From CAYQJL01 sp964612295 (lineage in GTDB: Bacteria; Eisenbacteria; RBG-16-71-46; CAIMUX01; WJJG01): a stretch of DNA of 62,497 nucleotides. Location: NCBI GenBank assembly GCA_964612295.1, contig CAZTDY010000017.1, positions 1 through 62,497 on the forward strand, in the 5' to 3' direction. The position numbers and the translations under genes were made by a program. Below the pieces are notes generated by a model that was given only the letters and a program-made list of their open reading frames with translations, was not told where the DNA came from and did not search any database. This document shows, piece after piece, positions 8,878 through 16,880 of this stretch (position 1 is the stretch's first letter; every line of letters begins with the position of its first letter).

Positions 8878-10089
8878 ATGAATACCTGGATCTCTCGCAC
8901 CGGTGCGCAATCGCTCGGCCGGGACAAGTCAAGACGCGCGTGGATGACACCGCTTGCCGCGATCCTGCTGACGATGGTCCTGTGTGGACCAGCCGTCGGC
9001 CAGGCAGGCGGGGTCGGCCTTGAGCTGACCCTATCCGACACGCCCTCCGACGATGGGAGCTCGCTCACGCTCCGCTGGAATCCACAGCTCGCCCAGACGG
9101 CTGTCTCTGAGGCGGGGGCGGATCTGGCCGTGGAGCGGAAAGCCGCAAGCGAAGCGGAGTTTGCGCGGGTGGCCGGCGTCAAGCCGGAGGCCGGCGAGTT
9201 CCGGGACGCTGGGCTCGACTCCGACGAGAGCTACCAATACCGCCTGGCGTTGGAGCAAGGCCCGGACGGGCCAGCGTTCTACAGCGAAACCACCGCCGCC
9301 GTGACGCCGGACGGCAACTTCTTCCGGCTCTTCAGGATCAACGCACTCGTTGCGATCCTTCTCATGGGCGTCCTGGTGGTGACCTACATCATGCGGGCTC
9401 GCCGGGGTGCGGATCTCTACATTCGCCGGATTGCGGGGCTCGATGCGTTGGACGAGGCCGTGGGACGGGCGACGGAGATGGGTCGCAAGATTCTCTTCGT
9501 GCCGGGGATCATCAGCGTCAACGAGCCACAGACGCTCGCCGCCCTGGGGATTCTCGGCTACCTGGCCAAGCTGACCGCGCGTTACGGCACCGGCCTCGAG
9601 GTCCCCAATGCCGATCCTCTGACGATGGCCGCCGCCCGCGAGATCGTCAAACAGTCCTATCTCGAAGAGGGCGTGCCGGAGGGGTTCGAGGAGAACATGG
9701 TCAACTACATCACCCAGGACCAGTTCGCCTACGCGGGCGCGGTCAGCGGCATCATGGTCCGCGATCGTCCGGCGGCGGTGTTCCTCCTCGGGTGGTTTGC
9801 GGCGGAATCACTGCTTCTTTCGGAGACCGGACAGAGCATTCAGGCGATTCAGATCGCCGGCACCGCCCAGGTGACCCAGCTGCCCTTCTTTGTCGCCGCC
9901 TGTGACTACACCATGTTGGGGGAGGAGCTGTTTGCGGCGAGCGCCTACCTGTCCCGCGATCCCCTCATTCTGGGTTCGATCAAAGGGCAGGACATGATGA
10001 AGGCGGTCATTCTGGTCGCGATTGTCGTTGGCGTCGTGATGGCGACGGTCGGGGTGGATGGTTTCGTGAACTGGTTCACGGCCCTCTAA
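8878..10089 (+). CDS. DUF6754-type membrane protein with N-terminal FnIII-like domain
   Basis: 403 residues. A signal-like segment (about 22-42) leads to an extracytoplasmic beta-rich domain (45-140) with SLTLRWNPQ and DSDESYQYRLALEQ, the strand pattern of fibronectin III. A membrane helix follows (about 157-176), then a conserved soluble domain (180-370) with GRKILFVPGIISVNEP, and a last helix near the C-terminus (about 378-396). I recognise the conserved part as DUF6754-like; the biochemical function is not known. It heads a run of four tightly spaced membrane-protein genes, so it is probably a subunit of one complex. Confidence 0.7.
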   Translation: MNTWISRTGAQSLGRDKSRRAWMTPLAAILLTMVLCGPAVGQAGGVGLELTLSDTPSDDGSSLTLRWNPQLAQTAVSEAGADLAVERKAASEAEFARVAGVKPEAGEFRDAGLDSDESYQYRLALEQGPDGPAFYSETTAAVTPDGNFFRLFRINALVAILLMGVLVVTYIMRARRGADLYIRRIAGLDALDEAVGRATEMGRKILFVPGIISVNEPQTLAALGILGYLAKLTARYGTGLEVPNADPLTMAAAREIVKQSYLEEGVPEGFEENMVNYITQDQFAYAGAVSGIMVRDRPAAVFLLGWFAAESLLLSETGQSIQAIQIAGTAQVTQLPFFVAACDYTMLGEELFAASAYLSRDPLILGSIKGQDMMKAVILVAIVVGVVMATVGVDGFVNWFTAL

Positions 10090-10111
10090 AGGGATTGGGC
10101 CAAAGGGGAAG

Positions 10112-10753
10112 ATGATGAAACGACAGATTCCGATCATGCTTGCCATCTTTGCGAGCCTCTGCCCGGTGATCGCCTTCTTTTTTCCGAACCGGACGATCAA
10201 CAACTGGTTCAACACTCAGCTTGATGAGTGGATGGTGATCATCGCCAGCTTCGCGCTCCTCCTCGGCATCATCAGCATGATCCAGGTCAATTTCGCGAAG
10301 GTACGGCGGCGGGACAAGGGATGGCTGTTCAGCATCGTGATCCTGATTTCCTTTGTCGTGATGGCCTCCTTCGGCGTTTTCGGGCGCCAGGGTGAGCGGC
10401 CCGACGGCGGCCTGTATCCCTTTACCTGGGTGTTTCAGAACATGTACTCGCCGATGCAGTCGACCATGTTCTCCCTCCTGGCCTTCTACGTGGCGTCTGC
10501 GTCCTATCGCGCATTTCGGGTGCGCAACGTCGAGGCCACGCTGCTTCTGATCGGCGCCATGATCATCATGGTTGGGCGGATCCCCTTGGGTCAGGCGGTG
10601 ATTCCGTTTGCGCCGGATCTGGCCGAGTGGCTGATGGACTTTCCCAATACGGCCGCCCAGCGCGGCATCATAATCGGGGCCGCCTTGGGGGCGGCCTCCA
10701 TGTCGATCCGGGTGATGGTGGGTATTGAACGGCCGTATCTAGGCAAGAGCTAG
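10112..10753 (+). CDS. Integral membrane protein of the DUF6754 cluster
   Basis: 213 residues, almost all hydrophobic: about six membrane helices (residues 5-22, 42-62, 72-92, 113-132, 145-165, 185-203). No catalytic motif is seen. ATG 10112 follows AAAGGGGAAG; ATG 10115 is an equally possible start. Second gene of the four-gene membrane cluster, 22 bases after the DUF6754-type gene. Function unknown. Confidence 0.7.
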   Translation: MMKRQIPIMLAIFASLCPVIAFFFPNRTINNWFNTQLDEWMVIIASFALLLGIISMIQVNFAKVRRRDKGWLFSIVILISFVVMASFGVFGRQGERPDGGLYPFTWVFQNMYSPMQSTMFSLLAFYVASASYRAFRVRNVEATLLLIGAMIIMVGRIPLGQAVIPFAPDLAEWLMDFPNTAAQRGIIIGAALGAASMSIRVMVGIERPYLGKS

Positions 10754-10776
10754 GATTCTCGAAACGGGAGCCTTTC

Positions 10777-11634
10777 ATGCAGTGGGCACAGAAACTTCTG
10801 TTCGTTGACCGGCGGATCATCTTCCTGCTGGTTTTCCTGGGGGCGCTGATCCCCATCATCAGACCGCTTGGTTTGGGCGTGACCGTCTCTCGCCCGGTCC
10901 AGTCTGTCTTCGACCGCGTCGAGGGCATGGACGCGGGCGATACGATCATCCTCTCCTTCGATTACGGTCCTTCGGACGGTCCCGAGCTGGATCCGATGGC
11001 CAACTCGATCATGCGCCATTGCATGAAGAAGGGCGTCAAGGTGATCGGCATCTCGCTGTTCCCCCTGGGCGGCGTTGAGATGGCGATCGCCCGCATGGCG
11101 CAGCTGACCGAGGATCTAGGCGCCGAAGAAGGCGTCGACTTCGCGAATCTGGGCTACAAGGACGGCGCTCAGGCGGCCATGAAGCTCATGGGGGACAATA
11201 TCCAAGTTCTGTTCCCCACCGATGCCAGCGGCCGGCCGATTGACGAGATTCCCTTGATGCAGGGAATCCGCAACTACAACAACGTGGAGATGCTGATCTC
11301 CCTGGCCACGAGCATCATCGGCGAGTGGTACATCAACCTGGTCAATGCCCAATTCGGGATCGATGTTGCCGTGGGAACCACCGCCGTCTCGGCCCCGAAG
11401 TACTACGCTTTCATGAATTCCGGCCAGGCCCTGGGAGTCCTCGGCGGGATGAAGGGCGCCTCTGAATATGAGGAGCTGGTCGAACGCGCATATCCGGAGC
11501 TGGCCGGGCTGTCGCGGTCGGCAACGATGGGGATGGATGTTCAGTCCATTGTCCACCTCGTCATCATCTTCTTCATTCTCTTTGGAAACCTCATGTACCT
11601 CGTCGTGGGACGTAAGCAGGGAGGGGCGAACTAA
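10777..11634 (+). CDS. Membrane-anchored conserved protein of the DUF6754 cluster
   Basis: 285 residues. One helix at the N-terminus (about 14-33) and one at the C-terminus (about 256-277) flank a soluble alpha/beta domain with alternating hydrophobic strands such as DTIILSFDYGPS and GVKVIGISLF. It has the same anchor-domain-anchor plan as the first gene of the cluster. No known catalytic motif. Its stop overlaps the next start by one base (TAATG), which ties it to the following gene. Confidence 0.7.
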   Translation: MQWAQKLLFVDRRIIFLLVFLGALIPIIRPLGLGVTVSRPVQSVFDRVEGMDAGDTIILSFDYGPSDGPELDPMANSIMRHCMKKGVKVIGISLFPLGGVEMAIARMAQLTEDLGAEEGVDFANLGYKDGAQAAMKLMGDNIQVLFPTDASGRPIDEIPLMQGIRNYNNVEMLISLATSIIGEWYINLVNAQFGIDVAVGTTAVSAPKYYAFMNSGQALGVLGGMKGASEYEELVERAYPELAGLSRSATMGMDVQSIVHLVIIFFILFGNLMYLVVGRKQGGAN

Positions 11635-12284
11635 TGGAACTGCAGCTACCCGGTTTCGGGACTTGGGTCGCCGCTCTGCTGACCCTGTTTGTCTTCAGCT
11701 TTCTGTATAGAGACAATACGCTCTATCGGCTGGCCGAGAGCATCTTCGCGGGTGTGTCCTTCGGATACTACGTAGGGCTGGCCAAGATGAACACGCTGGA
11801 ACCCAACCTGTTCCGGCCGCTGTTCGGCGACTTCAGCCACCACTGGACACTCATCATCCCCTTCGCGCTGGGGCTGATCCTCTACTTGCGCTACGTGCCC
11901 AAGCTCGCCTGGATCTCAAACTGGTCCCTGGCGGTCTACATCGGGTACTACATTGGCGTGAATCTCATCCAGCGTCTGCATGGGGAGATCATCCCCCAGG
12001 CAAAGGGAACGATGTTGCCTCTGGTCGGCGTGGACTTCAGCCAGATGTTGGGCAATCTGGTCATCATCGTGGGCGTGATCACCGTGCTCATCTACTTCTT
12101 CTTTTCATCACCCCACAAGGGACCGCTGAAGCTCTCGGCGCGCATCGGAATCTACTTCCTGATGATCTCCTTCGGCGCGAGTTTCGGATACACGGTGATG
12201 GGACGTATCTCACTCCTGATCGGACGGCTCACCTTCCTGGTGGACGATTGGGCTCGGCCGATGTTGTCGGTGATCTTTGGATAA
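11634..12284 (+). CDS. Integral membrane protein of the DUF6754 cluster
   Basis: 216 residues with about six membrane helices (12-27, 35-52, 70-90, 98-118, 132-157, 168-188). The start overlaps the previous stop (TAATG), so translation is coupled. No recognisable transporter signature. Last membrane gene of the cluster, followed 20 bases later by the cyclo-ligase-like gene. Confidence 0.7.
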   Translation: MELQLPGFGTWVAALLTLFVFSFLYRDNTLYRLAESIFAGVSFGYYVGLAKMNTLEPNLFRPLFGDFSHHWTLIIPFALGLILYLRYVPKLAWISNWSLAVYIGYYIGVNLIQRLHGEIIPQAKGTMLPLVGVDFSQMLGNLVIIVGVITVLIYFFFSSPHKGPLKLSARIGIYFLMISFGASFGYTVMGRISLLIGRLTFLVDDWARPMLSVIFG

Positions 12285-12304
12285 GGGGCAGGACGCAGGA
12301 AACA

Positions 12305-13072
12305 ATGCCGGGATCCATTCTCAAAGCACAGATCCGTCACCGGGTCTGGGACCTGCTCACGCGAACCGGCATCGTGCGGCAACCCGGCGCCTATGGCCAT
12401 ACGCCCGTCTTTCGCGGCGTGCACGAGGCCCTCGCGCGCCTGGAATCTCTGTCCGGGTGGCGGGAGGCTGAGCGGGTTCTGGTGCTTCGCGAGAAGGTCC
12501 TGACCTCCGTGCGGAAGGCCGGGCTCGAGGAAGGCAAGACCCTCTTGATTCCGGATCTCTCCCGGGCCGAGGGCTGGGTCCTCGAGCTCGATGTCGCCAA
12601 GCTGGGCCGGGAGAAGGCCCTCGAGATCGCGCGGGCCTGTTCGGAACCGGACTGGAATCCCCCCGAGGAGGCGAGGTTCCGGATGGGCCGGGACGTGGAG
12701 CCCGCCGATCTCATGATCGTCGGTGCGGTCGGTGTCGACTTTCGGGGAGCGCGTGTTGGAAAGGGCGTGGGGGAAGCAGATCTGATCTACTCGCTCGGCC
12801 GATCGCGAGGGTTCGTCACCGAGCGAACCCCCGTTGTAGTTTTTGTCCATGACCTTCAGGTGATTGAGGAACCCGGCACGAGCGAGCCGTTCGACTTGCC
12901 GGTCGATGTCGTCGTGACCCCGCGGCGCACTCATCCGGTTCAGGCGCTTCGCATCCGTCCCAAGGGTGTTCACCCGGCCATGATCACCCCCGAACGCCTG
13001 ACCACCTTCCCGACGCTCCAGCGCATCCTGACCGAGGACGCGCCTCCCCTGAGAGAACTCCCGCAAGGCTGA
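12305..13072 (+). CDS. 5-formyltetrahydrofolate cyclo-ligase family protein, MTHFSD-like
   Basis: 255 residues from ATG 12305. The central block DLMIVGAVGVDFRGARVGKG followed by GEADLIYSLGR is the cyclo-ligase substrate/ATP loop in the MTHFSD form; bacterial YgfA has GYGGGYYDR at this place. VVVFVHDLQVI and DVVVTPRR further on also match the MTHFSD subfamily. Canonical family members convert 5-formyl-THF to 5,10-methenyl-THF with ATP; activity of this subfamily is less certain. It is the last gene of the membrane-protein cluster, with only 20 bases of spacing. A link between that complex and folate or another carboxylate is possible but unproven. Confidence 0.72.
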   Translation: MPGSILKAQIRHRVWDLLTRTGIVRQPGAYGHTPVFRGVHEALARLESLSGWREAERVLVLREKVLTSVRKAGLEEGKTLLIPDLSRAEGWVLELDVAKLGREKALEIARACSEPDWNPPEEARFRMGRDVEPADLMIVGAVGVDFRGARVGKGVGEADLIYSLGRSRGFVTERTPVVVFVHDLQVIEEPGTSEPFDLPVDVVVTPRRTHPVQALRIRPKGVHPAMITPERLTTFPTLQRILTEDAPPLRELPQG

Positions 13073-13075
13073 TGA

Positions 13076-13089
13076 CCCCGGGCGCGGGG
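13076..13089. terminator. Short GC hairpin between convergent genes
   Basis: CCCCG (13076-13080) can pair with CGGGG (13085-13089) around a 4-base loop, in the 20 bases separating the cyclo-ligase-like gene from the ALDH-fold gene. No T-run. Suggested only by position. Confidence 0.22.
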
Positions 13090-13092
13090 CGG

Positions 13093-14499
13093 CTAGCGCA
13101 ACCAACCCTTGCCGGGCGAGTCCTTCCGCAGCACCAGAAGTGATCCTTCCGTGAAGTCGTTCGTCTCGCTGATGTCCGTGCCCTGGATCGAGCAGGAGGG
13201 CACGTCATTGTGAATCACGGCAGCGGTACGGGCATGCTCCTGTACAAGCAGGACCTTGCGGATGTCATGGGTGAAGATCGACACACGACGCAAAGCGGGG
13301 GGGTTGTTGACCAGTTCGAGCGCCTTGGTGATTCCTCGATAGGTTTCCAGGATGACCACGGGCCCGAAGACCTCCCGGCTGACAATCGGCAATGTGCGGG
13401 GCACCTTGGTCAGGATGGTGGGCGTGATGAGGTTGCCCTCCCGGTTCGGCGCCACAAGCGTCTTGCACCCCGCGGCCTCAGCCTGTTCAACCCAGTCGAG
13501 AATACGATCCGCACTGCCCGAGTCGATCACCGGCCCGCACACGACCTCGTCGCGACCGGGATCGCCGGTGGGCAGGTCAGCGGTCACGGTCTTGAGGAAG
13601 GTGTCGTAGAAACGGCTCGCCCCCCGCTCGTGGATGAAAATGCGCTGGACCGAATGCACCTGTTGTCCGGCGAATGCGAAGGCGGCGAGGGCCAGCTCTT
13701 GGGCGGCGAATTCGGAGTCGGCGTCGGATTCGACGATCGCCGCCGCGTTGCTGCTGAGCGACAGCCGCGTCTGTTTGCGACCGGCTTGAGCCTGGAGTGC
13801 CCATCCGACCTCGGCGCTGCCGGAGAAACAGAGAACACTCAGGCGGTCGTCCTGCACCAGGGGCGCGGCATCCTGGGCCCGGCAGGGAATCACCGCAAGG
13901 GTCCCTTGGGGAAGCCCCGCCTCCAGAGCGACCCTTCCCAAGCTGAGCGCGGAAAGCGGCGTCTGGGTGGCCGGCTTGACGAGCACACTGCATCCGGCGG
14001 CGAGCGCCATCGCCGCCGAGTCGGCGGCCGAGGCCAGGGGATCACTGAACGGGCAAATCACCGCCACCGGTCCCCGCGGACGCTGGCGTAGGAGACCCAG
14101 CCGGCCGGCCCCCTGTGGTTGCTGATCCAATTCGATCAACCGGCCGGATTCCGGGGTCAACAGCTCGCTCGCCCGCCAGAAGCTGGCCGCGGCGCGGGCG
14201 ACCTCGTCGCGGGCGAAGTGGATCGGCTTTCCGGACTCATCGGACACGGTCCGCGCCAGTTCATCCCCCCGCCTCTCGATCTCGCGGGCAATGCTCCTCA
14301 ACCAGCTGCCGCGTTGGTGAGATGTCTGGCGGGAGAAGGAGAGAAAGGACCGGCGGACCAGCGCGATCGCTCTTTGCAGCAGATCTGCATCGGCTAAGCC
14401 GATCGTTCCCAGTGCTCGCTGGTCATACGGGCTGCGGACGATGGTCTCGTCACCGAGATCACGCCGCTCCCGATCGAGTATGGGCCCGAAAACGCGCAC
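13093..14499 (-). CDS. Aldehyde-dehydrogenase-fold protein lacking catalytic residues (predicted pseudoenzyme)
   Basis: 468 residues, full length for the ALDH superfamily, GTG start with AGGGGA close by. The fold is intact: GSAEVGW nucleotide loop, SREVFGPVV near the C-terminus. The active site is not. The oxyanion Asn of the PFNFP motif is Ser (CPFSDPL), the general base Glu of LELGGN is Ser (RLSLSSNAA), and the nucleophile Cys of GQVC is Val (GQQVHSVQR). I checked the last motif in the DNA, and no simple frameshift restores Cys. The reading frame is clean, so it is kept under selection, perhaps for NAD(P) binding or a structural role. The C-terminal oligomerisation part is also unusual (VPSCSIQGTDIS). 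Convergent with the cyclo-ligase-like gene. Confidence 0.75.
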   Translation of the reverse strand: MRVFGPILDRERRDLGDETIVRSPYDQRALGTIGLADADLLQRAIALVRRSFLSFSRQTSHQRGSWLRSIAREIERRGDELARTVSDESGKPIHFARDEVARAAASFWRASELLTPESGRLIELDQQPQGAGRLGLLRQRPRGPVAVICPFSDPLASAADSAAMALAAGCSVLVKPATQTPLSALSLGRVALEAGLPQGTLAVIPCRAQDAAPLVQDDRLSVLCFSGSAEVGWALQAQAGRKQTRLSLSSNAAAIVESDADSEFAAQELALAAFAFAGQQVHSVQRIFIHERGASRFYDTFLKTVTADLPTGDPGRDEVVCGPVIDSGSADRILDWVEQAEAAGCKTLVAPNREGNLITPTILTKVPRTLPIVSREVFGPVVILETYRGITKALELVNNPPALRRVSIFTHDIRKVLLVQEHARTAAVIHNDVPSCSIQGTDISETNDFTEGSLLVLRKDSPGKGWLR

Positions 14500-14795
14500 T
14501 CCCCTAGTCCCTCGCTTTGCCGATCACCGCCTCTAGAGGGCTTATTCGGCCAGGAGAGGCCATCTCCCAATTTCTAACCGGGTTGCGGCCGAAACCACCC
14601 CTCGGGCCCAGCCGTCGATCATCCCCAACCAGGTGGAGATACGGCCTCCGGGGACCGATCTGAATCCTGGGAAGAGGATTGCGGAGGGTGGGGCAAAACC
14701 GATACCCTTGTATCTTTCCGGCCTGCCAGAGGGGTGGGTCGGATCGGTCTTTCGGGGTACGCGACCGGTTACGGGGTCTATTAAGGAGTACTCAG
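14500..14795. other. Divergent intergenic region, no gene seen
   Basis: About 296 bases between the ALDH-fold gene (left) and the sulfatase-like gene (right). A reading frame upstream of ATG 14796 is open from 14679 but has no ribosome site and an odd composition, so I do not extend the gene into it. No clear promoter hexamers or repeats. It must hold the promoters of both flanking genes. Confidence 0.4.
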
Positions 14796-15752
14796 ATGGG
14801 GATTCTTGATCAGCTCTTTGGAAAGAAGTCGCAGAAGCCCAGCGGCGTGCGCCCGGTGCGCCGTCCGGTGGGAGCCGGGCCCGCTCGACCCGCCCCCCCG
14901 TTTGATGAACTCAACAACTACATCATCGTGATCCTGGACAGCTGCCGTTTCGACACGTTCATGGCCGCGGAGCCGAAGGTCATCACCAAGCTGGGAGAGC
15001 CCGAGCGCCGGTGGAGCTACGCCTCCTGGACCGCCCCGTCGCACTACAATCTTCTCATGGGGCTCTTGCCGCACACCAGTCCGCCGAACGTCTATGCCTC
15101 CGACTACTACAAGGAGGATTTCCTGAGGTTCAACGAGCGCCTCGGGGCCAAGGGGATCGAGTTCTCGAGTTTCGTGCCGCATCTGTTCTTCCCCACCTAC
15201 CTGCGCAACACCCTGGGCTATTTCACACATGCGAAGGTCTCCTTGCCGGTCCTGAACCCGAGGACCGTGATCAACCGCGATTTCGACACGTTCAATCTGA
15301 TGGATAAGCACAACGATATGAATGCCATGCTCGACGAGATGACCTTCTCGACCGAGCGCCCGTCCTTCTTCCTCTTCAACGTGGGAGAGACGCACTACCC
15401 GTATGCGCGGCCCACCGAGCCGAAGAACGAATGGCCTCGCCTGAGCGGTGTTCACGGTGTGTTCAAGCATCTCGATGATGCTGTCATCGACGGTGAACTC
15501 AAGGACGATACCAAGACGGAGCCGTTCTTCGATCAAGAGAAGCTCGACATTCTGCGAGGTCGGCAAGTCGACACCGTGCAATACCTCGAGTCCGTCTTCG
15601 AGCGTCTCTACGATATGGTTCCGAAGAATACCTACATCACGGTGACCGCGGATCACGGCGAGCTGTTCGGTGAAAAGGGCTATTTCGGCCACGGGCCGAT
15701 CCAGCATGACAAGGTGTTCGAGGTTCCGTTCCTGGAGGGGAAGATTCGCTAG
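14796..15752 (+). CDS. Sulfatase / alkaline-phosphatase-superfamily protein
   Basis: 318 residues from ATG 14796 with TTAAGGAG upstream. NYIIVILDSCRFDTF matches the N-terminal metal Asp (ILDSCRFD) of sulfatase and phosphoglycerol-transferase type enzymes. YITVTADHGELFGEKGYFGHG gives the C-terminal Asp-His pair and a further His ligand. The usual catalytic Cys/Ser-x-Pro-x-Arg box is not evident; SWTAPSHYNLLMG lies near the expected place, with Thr or Ser as possible nucleophile. No signal peptide, so it is likely cytoplasmic. Shorter than most sulfatases (400-550). Its stop overlaps the stop of tssG on the other strand. Confidence 0.72.
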   Translation: MGILDQLFGKKSQKPSGVRPVRRPVGAGPARPAPPFDELNNYIIVILDSCRFDTFMAAEPKVITKLGEPERRWSYASWTAPSHYNLLMGLLPHTSPPNVYASDYYKEDFLRFNERLGAKGIEFSSFVPHLFFPTYLRNTLGYFTHAKVSLPVLNPRTVINRDFDTFNLMDKHNDMNAMLDEMTFSTERPSFFLFNVGETHYPYARPTEPKNEWPRLSGVHGVFKHLDDAVIDGELKDDTKTEPFFDQEKLDILRGRQVDTVQYLESVFERLYDMVPKNTYITVTADHGELFGEKGYFGHGPIQHDKVFEVPFLEGKIR

Positions 15753-16867
15753 CTCGTTGGCTCTTGCAGCACGGTCCAGGCGCCTAAGGTGGAAGCGTGG
15801 AGCTCATCCGAAGGCGCCTTTTTCGTGTCCCCCAACTGCCACGCCGCGTCCCTGTCGACCAGTAGGTCGACGTGTGCGGTCTGCCCGGCCGGCATGAGGT
15901 GCTCGAGCAGATAGACGCAACGGGGCCACTGGCTATCCAGGGGAAGAGAGGGTGGCCGGCCACTTGTCCCGCCCTGTTCCCAGGCCTGCCAGTGATCCTC
16001 GAATTGACAGACCGGCCCCAAATCGACGGCGAATACGGCCTGGGAGCCCTGCATTCGAGGATTCCAGGAATCGGCCAGATACCGGCCTGCCCGTTCCCTG
16101 GAAAGAGGGCCGATACGAATCTGACTCATGGCGCCGGTCTGCTGAACCCGGGTCCCCAGCGGGGCGGCCCCCAGGCCACCCTGAGGTGATCCCGATCCGC
16201 CTGACAGGTGGAGGGAACCGTTGGAGGGGAGGTCGACCTCTCGGGAATGCCCGTCGACCAACTCGACCGGGTCGCCCAGAAAGCGCTCCAGCAGGGCCCC
16301 AACGACCTGCCTCTCTCCCACCGCCCGATGGAGAAGGGGAAGGATGCGCAGCCAATCCTGGAGCGTTTCGGGGTCGAGCACCGCTCGGGCCCGTTCCAGC
16401 GACTGCTCGCTGAGGCCGAGGATCTTGAAGACGACCTCGGTGAAACCCGCATCCTGCAGGGCGCCGGAGAACACGGCGTTCCACCGGCGAAGTCGCGAGC
16501 GGGCCAGGAGCTGCTCCTTGTCGAAGGGAGCGAAGAGCCTTCTCGCATCGTCCATCTGGGCCCGGCCCTCGGCTCCGGTCAAGGAGACGAAGAGCAGCTC
16601 GGGATAACTGTCCGCGATGCTATCCAGAGCCAGCGACAGGCTCACCTCCTGGCCGTGGCGCACGCCGGATCCCGCCTCGGGGGACTGAGAGATGATCTGT
16701 GTTCGGGAAGGATGCTGGTGGCTGTGAAACGTGAGCCGGATATCCTCTGGAACGACGCCCAGCTGCTCGAGCTGGGCGAGTGCGCTCAGCGCACTGCAGC
16801 TGGTGGCAAACCGATCCAAACGCCCGAAGCGCGGATGGAGCGGCTGTGACGAGGAGGATGCGCTCAT
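15749..16867 (-). CDS. tssG: T6SS baseplate protein TssG with N-terminal PASTA-like domain
   Basis: 372 residues from ATG 16867, last gene of the leftward T6SS operon. Residues about 30-90 look like a PASTA unit (QIISQSPEAGSGVRHGQEVSLSL). The rest follows the TssG (ImpH) plan: SYPELLFVSLTG, FSGALQDAGFTEVVFKIL, a region with leucine-rich helices (LLHRAVGERQVVGALLERFLG), a divergent middle, and RVQQTGAMSQIRIGPLSRE, which corresponds to the conserved 'G.....G....I.IGPL' block of TssG. TssG forms the baseplate wedge with two TssF copies; here tssF lies directly upstream with 13 bases between. Assignment rests on these motifs and on position. The PASTA domain is unusual. Confidence 0.75.
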   Translation of the reverse strand: MSASSSSQPLHPRFGRLDRFATSCSALSALAQLEQLGVVPEDIRLTFHSHQHPSRTQIISQSPEAGSGVRHGQEVSLSLALDSIADSYPELLFVSLTGAEGRAQMDDARRLFAPFDKEQLLARSRLRRWNAVFSGALQDAGFTEVVFKILGLSEQSLERARAVLDPETLQDWLRILPLLHRAVGERQVVGALLERFLGDPVELVDGHSREVDLPSNGSLHLSGGSGSPQGGLGAAPLGTRVQQTGAMSQIRIGPLSRERAGRYLADSWNPRMQGSQAVFAVDLGPVCQFEDHWQAWEQGGTSGRPPSLPLDSQWPRCVYLLEHLMPAGQTAHVDLLVDRDAAWQLGDTKKAPSDELHASTLGAWTVLQEPTS

Positions 16868-16880
16868 TCGGGAAACACTC

